Assembly (NCBI GenBank): GCA_943326025.2
Contig: CALPRR020000030.1
Coordinates: 1 to 17,793, forward strand
Direction of reading: 5' to 3'
DNA length: 17,793 nt
From: Candidatus Kuenenia stuttgartensis
Lineage (GTDB): Bacteria; Bacteroidota; Bacteroidia; Flavobacteriales_D; Crocinitomicaceae
Made by a program: the position numbers and the translations under genes. Position 1 is the stretch's first letter; every line of letters begins with the position of its first letter. Below the pieces are notes generated by a model that had not been told where the DNA came from, ran no database searches, and saw only the letters and a list, made by a program, of their open reading frames with translations. Of the stretch, positions 1 through 5,706 are shown one piece after another.

Positions 1-12
1 ATATATGTGCAT
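1..12 (-). CDS. Possible start of the next gene in the siroheme operon (truncated by the window edge)
   Basis: An ATG lies on the minus strand at 12-10, twelve bases after the stop codon of the methyltransferase gene. It is followed by three more sense codons (His-Ile-Tyr) before the window ends. Such tight spacing would suit another operon member, and in this context a precorrin-2 dehydrogenase/ferrochelatase would be a natural neighbour. Four codons cannot identify it, so this is only a pointer for whoever holds the adjoining sequence. Confidence 0.25.
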
Positions 13-24
13 GTAGCCAAAAAA

Positions 25-798
25 TTACAGTACTATTTTCTCAAATAAATAACTGCTGTCATTATAAATTGCTGAAATTTCAACCACTGATCCAATTACT
101 ATTATACCTGGACCAGAATTTTTATTTGCTTCAGCTATTTCAGAAATCGAATCAATTGTTCCAACAACCGTTGATTGAGAAGGCAATGAACCGTTATAAA
201 TAATTGCGATTGCTTCGTTCTCTTTTCCGTATTTTTTATAAATCTCAACTATTTCGTTCAATTTAGAAATCCCCATTAATATTACGACTGTCCCAGATGA
301 TTTTGTCGCTACTTTGATTTCTGGATTTAATTCACCATTTGATAAAGTTCCAGATAATACAAAGAAACTATTACTAACTCCTCTATGAGTTACTGGAATC
401 CCAGCTAAAGCAGGCACTGAAATTGAACTTGATATTCCTGGAATTACTTCTGTTTCAATCCCAAAAGCTTCAACGTAGTGTAATTCTTCAGAGCCTCTTC
501 CAAAAACGAACGAATCTCCACCTTTTAATCGAACAACATTTCCACTTAAAAAAGCCTTGTCCACAATTAATCGATTGATTTCTTCTTGAGAATATGCTTT
601 AAACCCTCTTCTTTTTCCTACAAAAATCTTTTCTGCGTTTGGCGCTTCATTTAACAACTCTTCATTTACTAAAGCATCATACAATATTACATCTGCTTTT
701 TGAATTGCTTTCAAACCTTTTATCGTTAACAATTCAATGTCACCAGGACCAGCACCAACCAACGTAACTTTCGGATTATTTTGTCTATTTGTACTCAT
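25..798 (-). CDS. cobA: Uroporphyrinogen-III C-methyltransferase (SUMT)
   Basis: This enzyme uses S-adenosylmethionine to methylate uroporphyrinogen III at C2 and C7, giving precorrin-2, the branch point to siroheme and corrinoids. The 257-residue protein matches the one-domain SUMT length. The N-terminal glycine-rich signature VGAGPGDIELLTIKG is at residues 14-28, the RLKGGDSFVFGRGSEE block at 90-105, and the PGISSSISVPALAGIPVTHRG block at 120-140. All are typical of the tetrapyrrole methylase fold. It lies 107 bases downstream of the siroheme-dependent reductase on the same strand, so it most likely supplies that enzyme's cofactor and shares its transcript. The spacer shows no clear terminator. 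In a genome with cobalamin genes the product could feed both pathways. The start is ATG at 798. The identity is secure; the siroheme role is inferred from the neighbour. Confidence 0.95.
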   Translation of the reverse strand: MSTNRQNNPKVTLVGAGPGDIELLTIKGLKAIQKADVILYDALVNEELLNEAPNAEKIFVGKRRGFKAYSQEEINRLIVDKAFLSGNVVRLKGGDSFVFGRGSEELHYVEAFGIETEVIPGISSSISVPALAGIPVTHRGVSNSFFVLSGTLSNGELNPEIKVATKSSGTVVILMGISKLNEIVEIYKKYGKENEAIAIIYNGSLPSQSTVVGTIDSISEIAEANKNSGPGIIVIGSVVEISAIYNDSSYLFEKIVL

Positions 799-905
799 TT
801 TAATTCTTTTTATTTATAAAAACTAATCTTATATAGTTCTGTATATGTTATTATTAATTATTTTATTTCGCAATTTTAAACCATTTTAAAAACCTAGAAT
901 GATTT

Positions 906-3035
906 TTATGCTTTTTCGTTTTCAACAATTGTTAATAAAGTTGAACGGTATTTTATGGCCTCATTTAACAGGTTTTGCATTCGTTTATTATAATCAAGTG
1001 CAAAGACTTCTGAAGGTTCATTTTTATTGATTTGTAGGATAAAATCTGTAAAGTTTTCATATCCCTCAAATTGAAATTGATTTTCAAAGTTTTTATCAAA
1101 ATCAGAAATAATTCCTGACTGTGTATTACAATGAACCTTTGCTTGAAGCAACAATCCTTTAGCTGTATGAATTCCAGAAGCATATGATTGATAAATTGCA
1201 TCAGCAAATCGTCCTTCACTTAAAGAAGTTTTAGCTGCATCCAATTTTTCTTCTGCATCATAAAACAAGGTTGAAACTAAATCAATTAATACCCCAGCAC
1301 ATTCTCCAACTCCAATTTCTGTCTTGAATTGCTCTGTTTGTCCCCAATCGATAAAATCTTCTGGTTTTAATGTTGTTGTATCAGCCAAAGGTTTTAATAA
1401 ATCATAGAAATACTTATTTCCTTGTCGGTCATAATATTCATTAAACAATTCATCTCCTAGTTGGTTTTCTGAATAATCATTCAATAAATAACGAATGATA
1501 TCTAAAACTCTTTTACTTGGGATTTTAATTACTTTTTCAGCGATTCTTCCAAATCCATTTCCAAGTTTACCTCCACCTAATAATACTTGTAAAGCAGGAA
1601 CTGTTAATCCATTTACCTTTTGAGAACTACCATGAAATCCAATGTGTGCTAAACCATGCTGACCACATGAATTCATACAACCACTTATTTTTATTTTAAT
1701 CTCTTGATTATAAATAAATTCAGGGTATTCATCTTGAATTAATTGTTCAATCACTTTTGCAACATGAGTTGAGTCTGAAATCCCCAAATTACACGTATCT
1801 GTTCCAGGACAAGCTGTAACATCAGCCACACTATTATAACCAGATTTATGTAAATTAATTTCTTTTAATCCATCATAAACAGCTTTCAAATTCTCTGGTA
1901 AGATATACTTTAACAAAACACTTTGATCAATTGTAAACCTTGCTTCGTCTGATGTATATTTTTCTATAATTAAAGCTAATTTTCTTGCTTGTTCAGTTGT
2001 GAAATTTCCAATCAATACTTTTACGAAAGCAGCAAAATATCCAGCTTGTTTTTGTTCAACTACATTTGTTTCAACCCATTTTTTGAAATCAGCATCTTCA
2101 ATGTCATTCAAAACTTCTTCTTTTGAAAGAATAAACTTTGGAGCTTCATTAAATTCACCTTGTGGAATCAAAACGAAATCTTCAGCTTGGTATTGAATCG
2201 CTTTTCTTTCAGCTTCTACTAAACTCAAAAACTCTTCAATTCCTACTTTAGCAATTAAATATTTTATTCTTGCTTTATGTCTTGAATTACGCTCTCCATG
2301 TCTATCAAAAACTCTAACTGCAGCTTCCAAGAATGAAATTAATTCTTCTTCAGGTAAAAACTCATATCCAACTTTCGCTAAAAATGGCTGAGCTCCTAAT
2401 CCACCACCAATCAAAACTTTAAAACCTTTTACCTCAACTCCTGATTTAGTTTCGACTTTAGGAATAAATCCAAAATCATGTATAAATGTAAATGCATCAT
2501 CTAAATCATTTGAACTAAAAGCAATCTTAATTTTTCGACCTAATTCTTGTCCAAATGGTTTTCTTAAAAAGTATCTAAAAACTAAATCAGCGTATGGTGC
2601 AACATCAAACGGTTCATTTTTATCGATACCTGCTAATGGACTTGCTGTTACATTTCTTACAGTATTTCCACACGCTTCTCTTAATGTTACATCACTTTTT
2701 TCCAACTCAGCCCATAATTGAGGTGTTCGATCTAAACTCACATAATGTATTTGAATATCTTGTCGCGTTGTGATATGTAAATTACCTGTACTATATTCAT
2801 CTGAAACATCACATATCCTTCTTAACTGATCTGCAGAAACTCTACCAAATGGAAGTTTAATACGAATCATTTGAACACCTTGCTGACGTTGTCCATAAAC
2901 TCCTCTAGCTAAACGTAAAGCTTTGAACTTATCTTCATTCAATTCTCCACTTTTATAAGCTGCAATTTTCTCTCCTAATTCAATAATATCTTTTTGAACT
3001 AATGGGTTTTCTAATTCTGATAAAAAGCTTTCCAT
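906..3035 (-). CDS. Siroheme/[4Fe-4S] sulfite (or nitrite) reductase with C-terminal HEPN-like domain
   Basis: This protein belongs to the ferredoxin-type nitrite/sulfite reductase family, whose members reduce sulfite to sulfide or nitrite to ammonia with six electrons in the cytoplasm. The siroheme-[4Fe-4S] ligands are visible as C409-x5-C415 (TACPGTDTC) and C453-x3-C457 (SGCMNSCGQHG). The half-domain motif HITTRQDIQIHYV is near residues 88-99. After about residue 575 comes an extra helical tail of about 130 residues (AEEKLDAAKTSLSEGRFADAI onward, then YASGIHTAKGLL). It resembles a HEPN domain and is not part of the catalytic core. The adjacent SUMT gene and an upstream leader rich in Met and Cys codons favour an assimilatory sulfite reductase feeding cysteine synthesis. 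Sequence alone does not exclude nitrite as substrate. No flavoprotein subunit is adjacent, so the electron donor is probably ferredoxin. The start is ATG at 3035, about 40 bases after the attenuator's T-tract. Confidence 0.9.
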   Translation of the reverse strand: MESFLSELENPLVQKDIIELGEKIAAYKSGELNEDKFKALRLARGVYGQRQQGVQMIRIKLPFGRVSADQLRRICDVSDEYSTGNLHITTRQDIQIHYVSLDRTPQLWAELEKSDVTLREACGNTVRNVTASPLAGIDKNEPFDVAPYADLVFRYFLRKPFGQELGRKIKIAFSSNDLDDAFTFIHDFGFIPKVETKSGVEVKGFKVLIGGGLGAQPFLAKVGYEFLPEEELISFLEAAVRVFDRHGERNSRHKARIKYLIAKVGIEEFLSLVEAERKAIQYQAEDFVLIPQGEFNEAPKFILSKEEVLNDIEDADFKKWVETNVVEQKQAGYFAAFVKVLIGNFTTEQARKLALIIEKYTSDEARFTIDQSVLLKYILPENLKAVYDGLKEINLHKSGYNSVADVTACPGTDTCNLGISDSTHVAKVIEQLIQDEYPEFIYNQEIKIKISGCMNSCGQHGLAHIGFHGSSQKVNGLTVPALQVLLGGGKLGNGFGRIAEKVIKIPSKRVLDIIRYLLNDYSENQLGDELFNEYYDRQGNKYFYDLLKPLADTTTLKPEDFIDWGQTEQFKTEIGVGECAGVLIDLVSTLFYDAEEKLDAAKTSLSEGRFADAIYQSYASGIHTAKGLLLQAKVHCNTQSGIISDFDKNFENQFQFEGYENFTDFILQINKNEPSEVFALDYNKRMQNLLNEAIKYRSTLLTIVENEKA

Positions 3036-3075
3036 TTGATATTTTATTTAATTTGTTATTTCTTTATTTACTGTC

Positions 3076-3110
3076 AAAAAAAAAATCCTTCGTTTTGTAG
3101 AAGGATTTTT
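3076..3110 (-). terminator. Intrinsic terminator of the reductase leader (attenuator)
   Basis: Read on the minus strand, an 11-base arm AAAAATCCTTC (3110-3100), an 8-base loop and the perfect complement GAAGGATTTTT (3091-3081) are followed directly by more T residues, ending at 3076. That gives an uninterrupted run of ten Ts. The hairpin sits between the leader peptide and the reductase ATG, not after a gene, so it would terminate the transcript before the structural genes. Its 5' arm can pair instead with the end of the leader ORF. Confidence 0.85.
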
Positions 3111-3145
3111 GATTATTTATTTGCAAAAGCAACCAATCATCCTTC
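3100..3145 (-). promoter_or_regulatory. Candidate antiterminator overlapping the leader stop codon
   Basis: On the minus strand GAAGGAT (3145-3139), formed by the last two sense codons and the first base of the TGA stop of the leader ORF, is exactly complementary to ATCCTTC (3106-3100) in the 5' arm of the terminator. The pairing can extend with GATT (3138-3135) against AATC (3114-3111) across a four-base bulge. The two structures exclude each other. A ribosome that reaches the stop codon would mask GAAGGAT and let the terminator form. One held at the Met/Cys codons would leave it free to pair and allow read-through. This model is inferred from base complementarity. Confidence 0.75.
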
Positions 3146-3193
3146 AAGAATGTTACAACACATCATCATGTTAAATAGTTTAATTGCTTTCAT
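3137..3193 (-). CDS. Leader peptide with Met-Met-Met-Cys-Cys run, upstream of sulfite reductase
   Basis: A short ORF on the minus strand reads MKAIKLFNMMMCCNILEG followed by TGA. Three ATG codons (3169-3161) are followed at once by two TGT codons (3160-3155). Both amino acids end the sulfur assimilation pathway served by the downstream gene. A consensus Bacteroidota promoter lies about 30 bases upstream, and an antiterminator/terminator pair follows. That is the layout of a transcription attenuator in which ribosome stalling senses charged tRNA. The start at 3193 gives 18 residues. Initiation at one of the three tandem ATGs would give a peptide of 8-10 residues that still holds both Cys codons. 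Similar Cys-rich leaders are, to my recollection, known before sulfur genes in this phylum, but I could not check this. An antisense reading of 80 codons on the plus strand here is judged spurious. Confidence 0.8.
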   Translation of the reverse strand: MKAIKLFNMMMCCNILEG

Positions 3194-3223
3194 TTTACGT
3201 TATCTTATTTCCTTAAAACGAGA

Positions 3224-3255
3224 CAAATTTATGGACAGATTTCCATATAAACAAA
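3224..3255 (-). promoter_or_regulatory. Bacteroidota-type promoter of the leader-reductase-cobA unit
   Basis: The minus strand shows TTTG (3255-3252), a 20-base spacer and TAAATTTG (3231-3224). This is a full match to the TTG / TAnnTTTG consensus of the Bacteroidota housekeeping sigma factor. Transcription would begin around 3217-3220, about 25 bases ahead of the leader peptide ATG at 3193. Confidence 0.75.
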
Positions 3256-3348
3256 CGTTTTTGAATATTTTATATTAATTCTATCGATTTAGTAGATTAC
3301 AACCCAACATTTATACGGGTTTCAGGTTATAAAAAAATTTAAAGAAAA

Positions 3349-3888
3349 TTATTTAATAATGTCAAAACGGTAAATTTCAACAGGAATTGACATGAAAAAT
3401 GAACTAAAATCAAACTTCATTTCATTTTTTAAAGCAACATTTTTGGATGGAAAATTGTCAACATGAATGATTGAAATGATTGAATTTGCCAATTGATTTG
3501 AAATTGCCCAATTTTTAAAATGTTTTGCTATTTCTGTAGCAAATCCATTCCCCCATTTATTAGGTAGTAGAGAATAGGAAATCTCAAATTCAATTTTTCC
3601 ATCTAAATCCCTAGGAATTATACCTCCTACTCCAATTAGTGTATTTGATTCTTGATCAATAACAGCTAATTGACCAAACTCATTTAATTCATAACGCTCA
3701 ATTTGACGTGTAATCCAATTATTAGCCTTTTGAAAATTAGTCAATTCAGAATTTACAGGACCTAGAAATTGTTCACGATCATTATTTTCGAAAAATCGAC
3801 TCCATAGCTCAACATCATTTAATGTTAATCTTCTAAAAGAAAGCCTCTCAGAAGCATCTTGTTCATAATAACTTAAGGTAGATTTCAT
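3349..3888 (-). CDS. GNAT-family N-acetyltransferase
   Basis: The 179-residue protein looks like a GNAT acetyltransferase of the RimJ/RimL-like group, which transfers acetyl from acetyl-CoA to an amino group. It opens with a typical strand (ERLSFRRLTLNDVELWSRFFEN). The middle strand reads GQLAVIDQESNTLIGVGGIIPRDLDGKIEFEISYSLLPNKWGNGFATEIAKHFKNWA, in pieces that match the family's core strands and the acetyl-CoA loop (WGNGFATE). It ends with the late IISIIHVDNFPSKNVALKNEMKF segment, where N-x-x-S-x-x-x-x is usual. The substrate cannot be read from sequence. I chose ATG 3888 over an upstream GTG at 3924 because the extension is not conserved-looking and overlaps a tandem repeat. It lies downstream of the DUF983 gene on the same strand. 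Confidence 0.85.
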   Translation of the reverse strand: MKSTLSYYEQDASERLSFRRLTLNDVELWSRFFENNDREQFLGPVNSELTNFQKANNWITRQIERYELNEFGQLAVIDQESNTLIGVGGIIPRDLDGKIEFEISYSLLPNKWGNGFATEIAKHFKNWAISNQLANSIISIIHVDNFPSKNVALKNEMKFDFSSFFMSIPVEIYRFDIIK

Positions 3889-3911
3889 AATATATTTTGG
3901 ATTGATTAAAC

Positions 3912-3935
3912 ATTGACTAATCACTATTGACTAAT
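3912..3935. repeat. Tandem copies of ATTGACTAAT
   Basis: The ten bases ATTGACTAAT occur at 3912-3921 and again at 3926-3935, a 14-base period. They lie 24 bases upstream of the acetyltransferase start, in the 55-base gap after the DUF983 gene. They could be a protein-binding site or chance in AT-rich DNA. Confidence 0.5.
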
Positions 3936-3943
3936 AACAAAAT

Positions 3944-4294
3944 TTAGTATTTACAAAAAATATACATCCAAATAACCCTTGCGAATCGAAAGTTGAAAAA
4001 ACTAAATAGACTTAAAACTAGAAACATTGCAATGAAAATGATACTTAAGGGTGCGTTAAACATAGCTAAAATTAAATAAGCTATAATCAATTCCAAGACA
4101 GCTAAACCATAACTCACATATAATGCACCAATAAAATAGCCAGGCTCTTTTTCAAAAGTAACTCCGCATGAAGGACATTTTTCATGCATTTTAGGAGAAC
4201 GAAAAGTAAAAACATTCCCTTTTTCAGAAAAAATAGCTCCTTTTTCACATTTAGGGCATTTTTCATTTAAAATACTATTGAATTTACTCGCCAT
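3944..4294 (-). CDS. DUF983 family zinc-ribbon membrane protein
   Basis: The 116-residue protein has an N-terminal zinc-ribbon-like Cys pattern: C13-x2-C16 (CPKC) and C40-x2-C43 (CPSC). The family-typical segment FEKEPGYFIGALYVSYG follows at about residues 47-63, then two or three hydrophobic segments (about 54-80 and 84-108). This arrangement marks DUF983, a family of small inner-membrane proteins of unknown function, common in Bacteroidota and Proteobacteria. The ATG at 4294 (MASKF) is preferred. A longer frame opens with GTG at 4429 but would run through the divergent gene's promoter and start codon. It is divergent from the DUF1456 gene, with 95 bases between starts. Confidence 0.85.
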   Translation of the reverse strand: MASKFNSILNEKCPKCEKGAIFSEKGNVFTFRSPKMHEKCPSCGVTFEKEPGYFIGALYVSYGLAVLELIIAYLILAMFNAPLSIIFIAMFLVLSLFSFFNFRFARVIWMYIFCKY

Positions 4295-4363
4295 ACAATC
4301 TCGTTTGTTATACAAATGTGGTGTTTTAGTTTTAATAATTCCCCATTTACCAAAAGAAAAGTA

Positions 4364-4371
4364 TACTTTTG
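4364..4371 (+). promoter_or_regulatory. -7 element upstream of the DUF1456 gene
   Basis: TACTTTTG matches TAnnTTTG and ends 18 bases before the ATG at 4390. It shows that the upstream TTG at 4369 cannot be the start, since it lies within the promoter element. No good -33 TTG is visible at the usual distance. Confidence 0.55.
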
Positions 4372-4389
4372 TATCAAATAAAAAAGAAC

Positions 4390-4650
4390 ATGACGAATAA
4401 CGATGTATTAAAGAAACTAAGAGTAGCACTTCAATTAAGAAATGACGAAATCATTGAGATTTTAAAATTGGTTGAATTTAAAGCTACTGAAAGTGAAATA
4501 GGTGCATTATTCAGAAGTGAAGATCATCCAAAATATAAAAATTGCGGCGATCAATTTTTACGTAACTTCCTGAATGGATTAGTTATACACATGAGAGGAA
4601 CGAAAGAAAATCCAAAACCAAAAGTAATTGATTCATTTGATAAAAAATAG
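4390..4650 (+). CDS. DUF1456 family protein, single-repeat form
   Basis: The 86-residue protein begins MTNNDVLKKLRVALQLRNDEI, a clear DUF1456 (YehS-like) opening. It continues through IEILKLVEFKATESEIGALF to the CGDQFLRNFLNGLVIHMRG block that ends each repeat of the family. Proteins such as E. coli YehS carry two copies of this unit of about 70 residues in about 150 residues. Here there is one copy and a short charged tail (KENPKPKVIDSFDKK). The reading frame closes with a normal stop and a terminator hairpin begins 6 bases later, so this looks like a real short form and not a sequencing artefact. The function is unknown in the family. ATG 4390 is supported by the -7 element at 4364-4371. Confidence 0.85.
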   Translation: MTNNDVLKKLRVALQLRNDEIIEILKLVEFKATESEIGALFRSEDHPKYKNCGDQFLRNFLNGLVIHMRGTKENPKPKVIDSFDKK

Positions 4651-4655
4651 CAATG

Positions 4656-4690
4656 CTGATTGCTTTACCAAATTTTGATAAAGCAATCAG
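4656..4690. terminator. Bidirectional terminator between convergent genes
   Basis: CTGATTGCTTTA (4656-4667) and its perfect complement TAAAGCAATCAG (4679-4690) form a 12-base stem with an 11-base loop. It lies between the DUF1456 stop at 4650 and the secreted-protein stop at 4700. The flanks are T-rich in both directions but have no long pure T run right at the stem, so efficiency is uncertain. Confidence 0.7.
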
Positions 4691-4699
4691 ATCTTTATA

Positions 4700-5584
4700 T
4701 TAAATACTAAACTCATACGTTGCCACCTCCTCTTTTCCTGATTTTAGTTTCAACACATAACCTCCCCTATCCCAACCTTTCACATTAACATTGAAACCAA
4801 ATTTTGTTTTTCCAGCCAAAACTGAAAATGACAAAGGCAATTTATCTTTTAATTTTCCTTCTTTCGTATAGACTTCTTGAGAAATTATAGCTGCTTGTTC
4901 CATTTTGAATTCTAAATCACCTTTGATATTGTATGGATAAGTACTGATTCTTCCGTCTGAATCTACTCTTGTATAAGTCGCACAACTATAATCTACTACT
5001 GGTTGTTTCGTAGCTTTAAAAAGATATTTTCGCAATTGCTTCAACTCTTCCGAATCAGATGAAATATTCGAAACTGGACTATTATCACTTATAGCCCAAA
5101 CGATATCTTGAAACGTATGATTTGGAATCTTTTTACCTTTCATTTGAACAAATAATGAATCGAATTTTGGCATTTTATTTTTTCCAAAAGTGAATACACG
5201 ATTTTTCATTGGTGAACGATCACTATGCTCACAACAATAGCCACTTATCTTAGATTCAATTTCCTGACCTGGATTCAGCATTACGTATTGATCCTCCATA
5301 CTTATTAATGTTTGTTCACCATTATCAGCAGGATAAAACAATGAACCTTGAGGAACATTTACCTTCATTGCAGAAACAGATATATTTTTTAATTTCAATA
5401 AAATACAAGCACCTGCATGTCCGCCTACAGATTTAGCAGATGATTTAATTTGTCCAGAAGAAATTGCAGCATGAAAATCTACTAAACGAACAGAAGTGTT
5501 TTGATTGCTTGAATGAAAGGAGAAACCAACCATTGAAGAAAAAAACAAACACTTAATTGGAGAGAAATAAGGAATTGTTTTCAT
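4700..5584 (-). CDS. Secreted protein of unknown function
   Basis: I do not recognise the family. The 294-residue protein starts with a short hydrophobic export signal (about residues 6-24, PYFSPIKCLFFSSMVGFSF), so it is probably outside the cytoplasm. The N-terminal half includes a beta-rich segment (VRLVDFHAAISSGQIKSSA, then ACILLKLKNIS) and a Cys-rich turn (SGYCCEHSDRSP). The segment LFVQMKGKKIPNHTFQDIVWAISDN follows; its VWAISDN piece loosely recalls thioester-domain-like proteins, but this is weak. The C-terminus (LSFSVLAGKTKFGFNVNVKGWDRGGYVLKL) resembles an Ig-like strand pattern. I chose the ATG at 5584 because a TTG 15 bases upstream lies inside a near-consensus -7 element. It is divergent from mtaB and convergent with the DUF1456 gene. 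Confidence 0.75.
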   Translation of the reverse strand: MKTIPYFSPIKCLFFSSMVGFSFHSSNQNTSVRLVDFHAAISSGQIKSSAKSVGGHAGACILLKLKNISVSAMKVNVPQGSLFYPADNGEQTLISMEDQYVMLNPGQEIESKISGYCCEHSDRSPMKNRVFTFGKNKMPKFDSLFVQMKGKKIPNHTFQDIVWAISDNSPVSNISSDSEELKQLRKYLFKATKQPVVDYSCATYTRVDSDGRISTYPYNIKGDLEFKMEQAAIISQEVYTKEGKLKDKLPLSFSVLAGKTKFGFNVNVKGWDRGGYVLKLKSGKEEVATYEFSI

Positions 5585-5596
5585 AGTTCTGATTTT

Positions 5597-5604
5597 CAAG
5601 TATA
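5597..5604 (-). promoter_or_regulatory. -7 element of the secreted-protein gene
   Basis: On the minus strand TATACTTG (5604-5597) differs from TAnnTTTG at one base, and a TTG lies 23 bases further upstream. The element is 12 bases before the ATG at 5584, implying a very short 5' untranslated region. Confidence 0.45.
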
Positions 5605-5690
5605 ATGTAATAAAAACTTAATTGTTACAACTTTAAATTTGAAAGAGAGACAAATCATCAATAAAAGTGAGTAATTATTGATATTTTATT

Positions 5691-5698
5691 TAATTTTG
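5691..5698 (+). promoter_or_regulatory. -7 element immediately before mtaB
   Basis: TAATTTTG is a full match to TAnnTTTG and ends only 8 bases before the ATG at 5707. If used, transcription would begin within a few bases of the start codon and the mRNA would be nearly leaderless. No -33 TTG is seen at a standard distance. Confidence 0.55.
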
Positions 5699-5706
5699 TA
5701 TCGATT

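Noticed and set aside
799..905. Possible separate promoter or RNA element between the reductase and cobA
   Set aside because: The 107 bases are AT-rich with a five-base AACTA/TAGTT inverted repeat and near-misses to TAnnTTTG, but nothing strong enough to call.
3036..3278. 80-codon plus-strand frame between the reductase and acetyltransferase genes
   Set aside because: It runs antisense through the promoter, leader peptide, antiterminator and terminator of the reductase operon, and its predicted protein has no recognisable features.
3300..3340. AACCC/GGGTT inverted repeat after the acetyltransferase gene
   Set aside because: A five-base stem with an 11-base loop and no T run; too weak to call a terminator.
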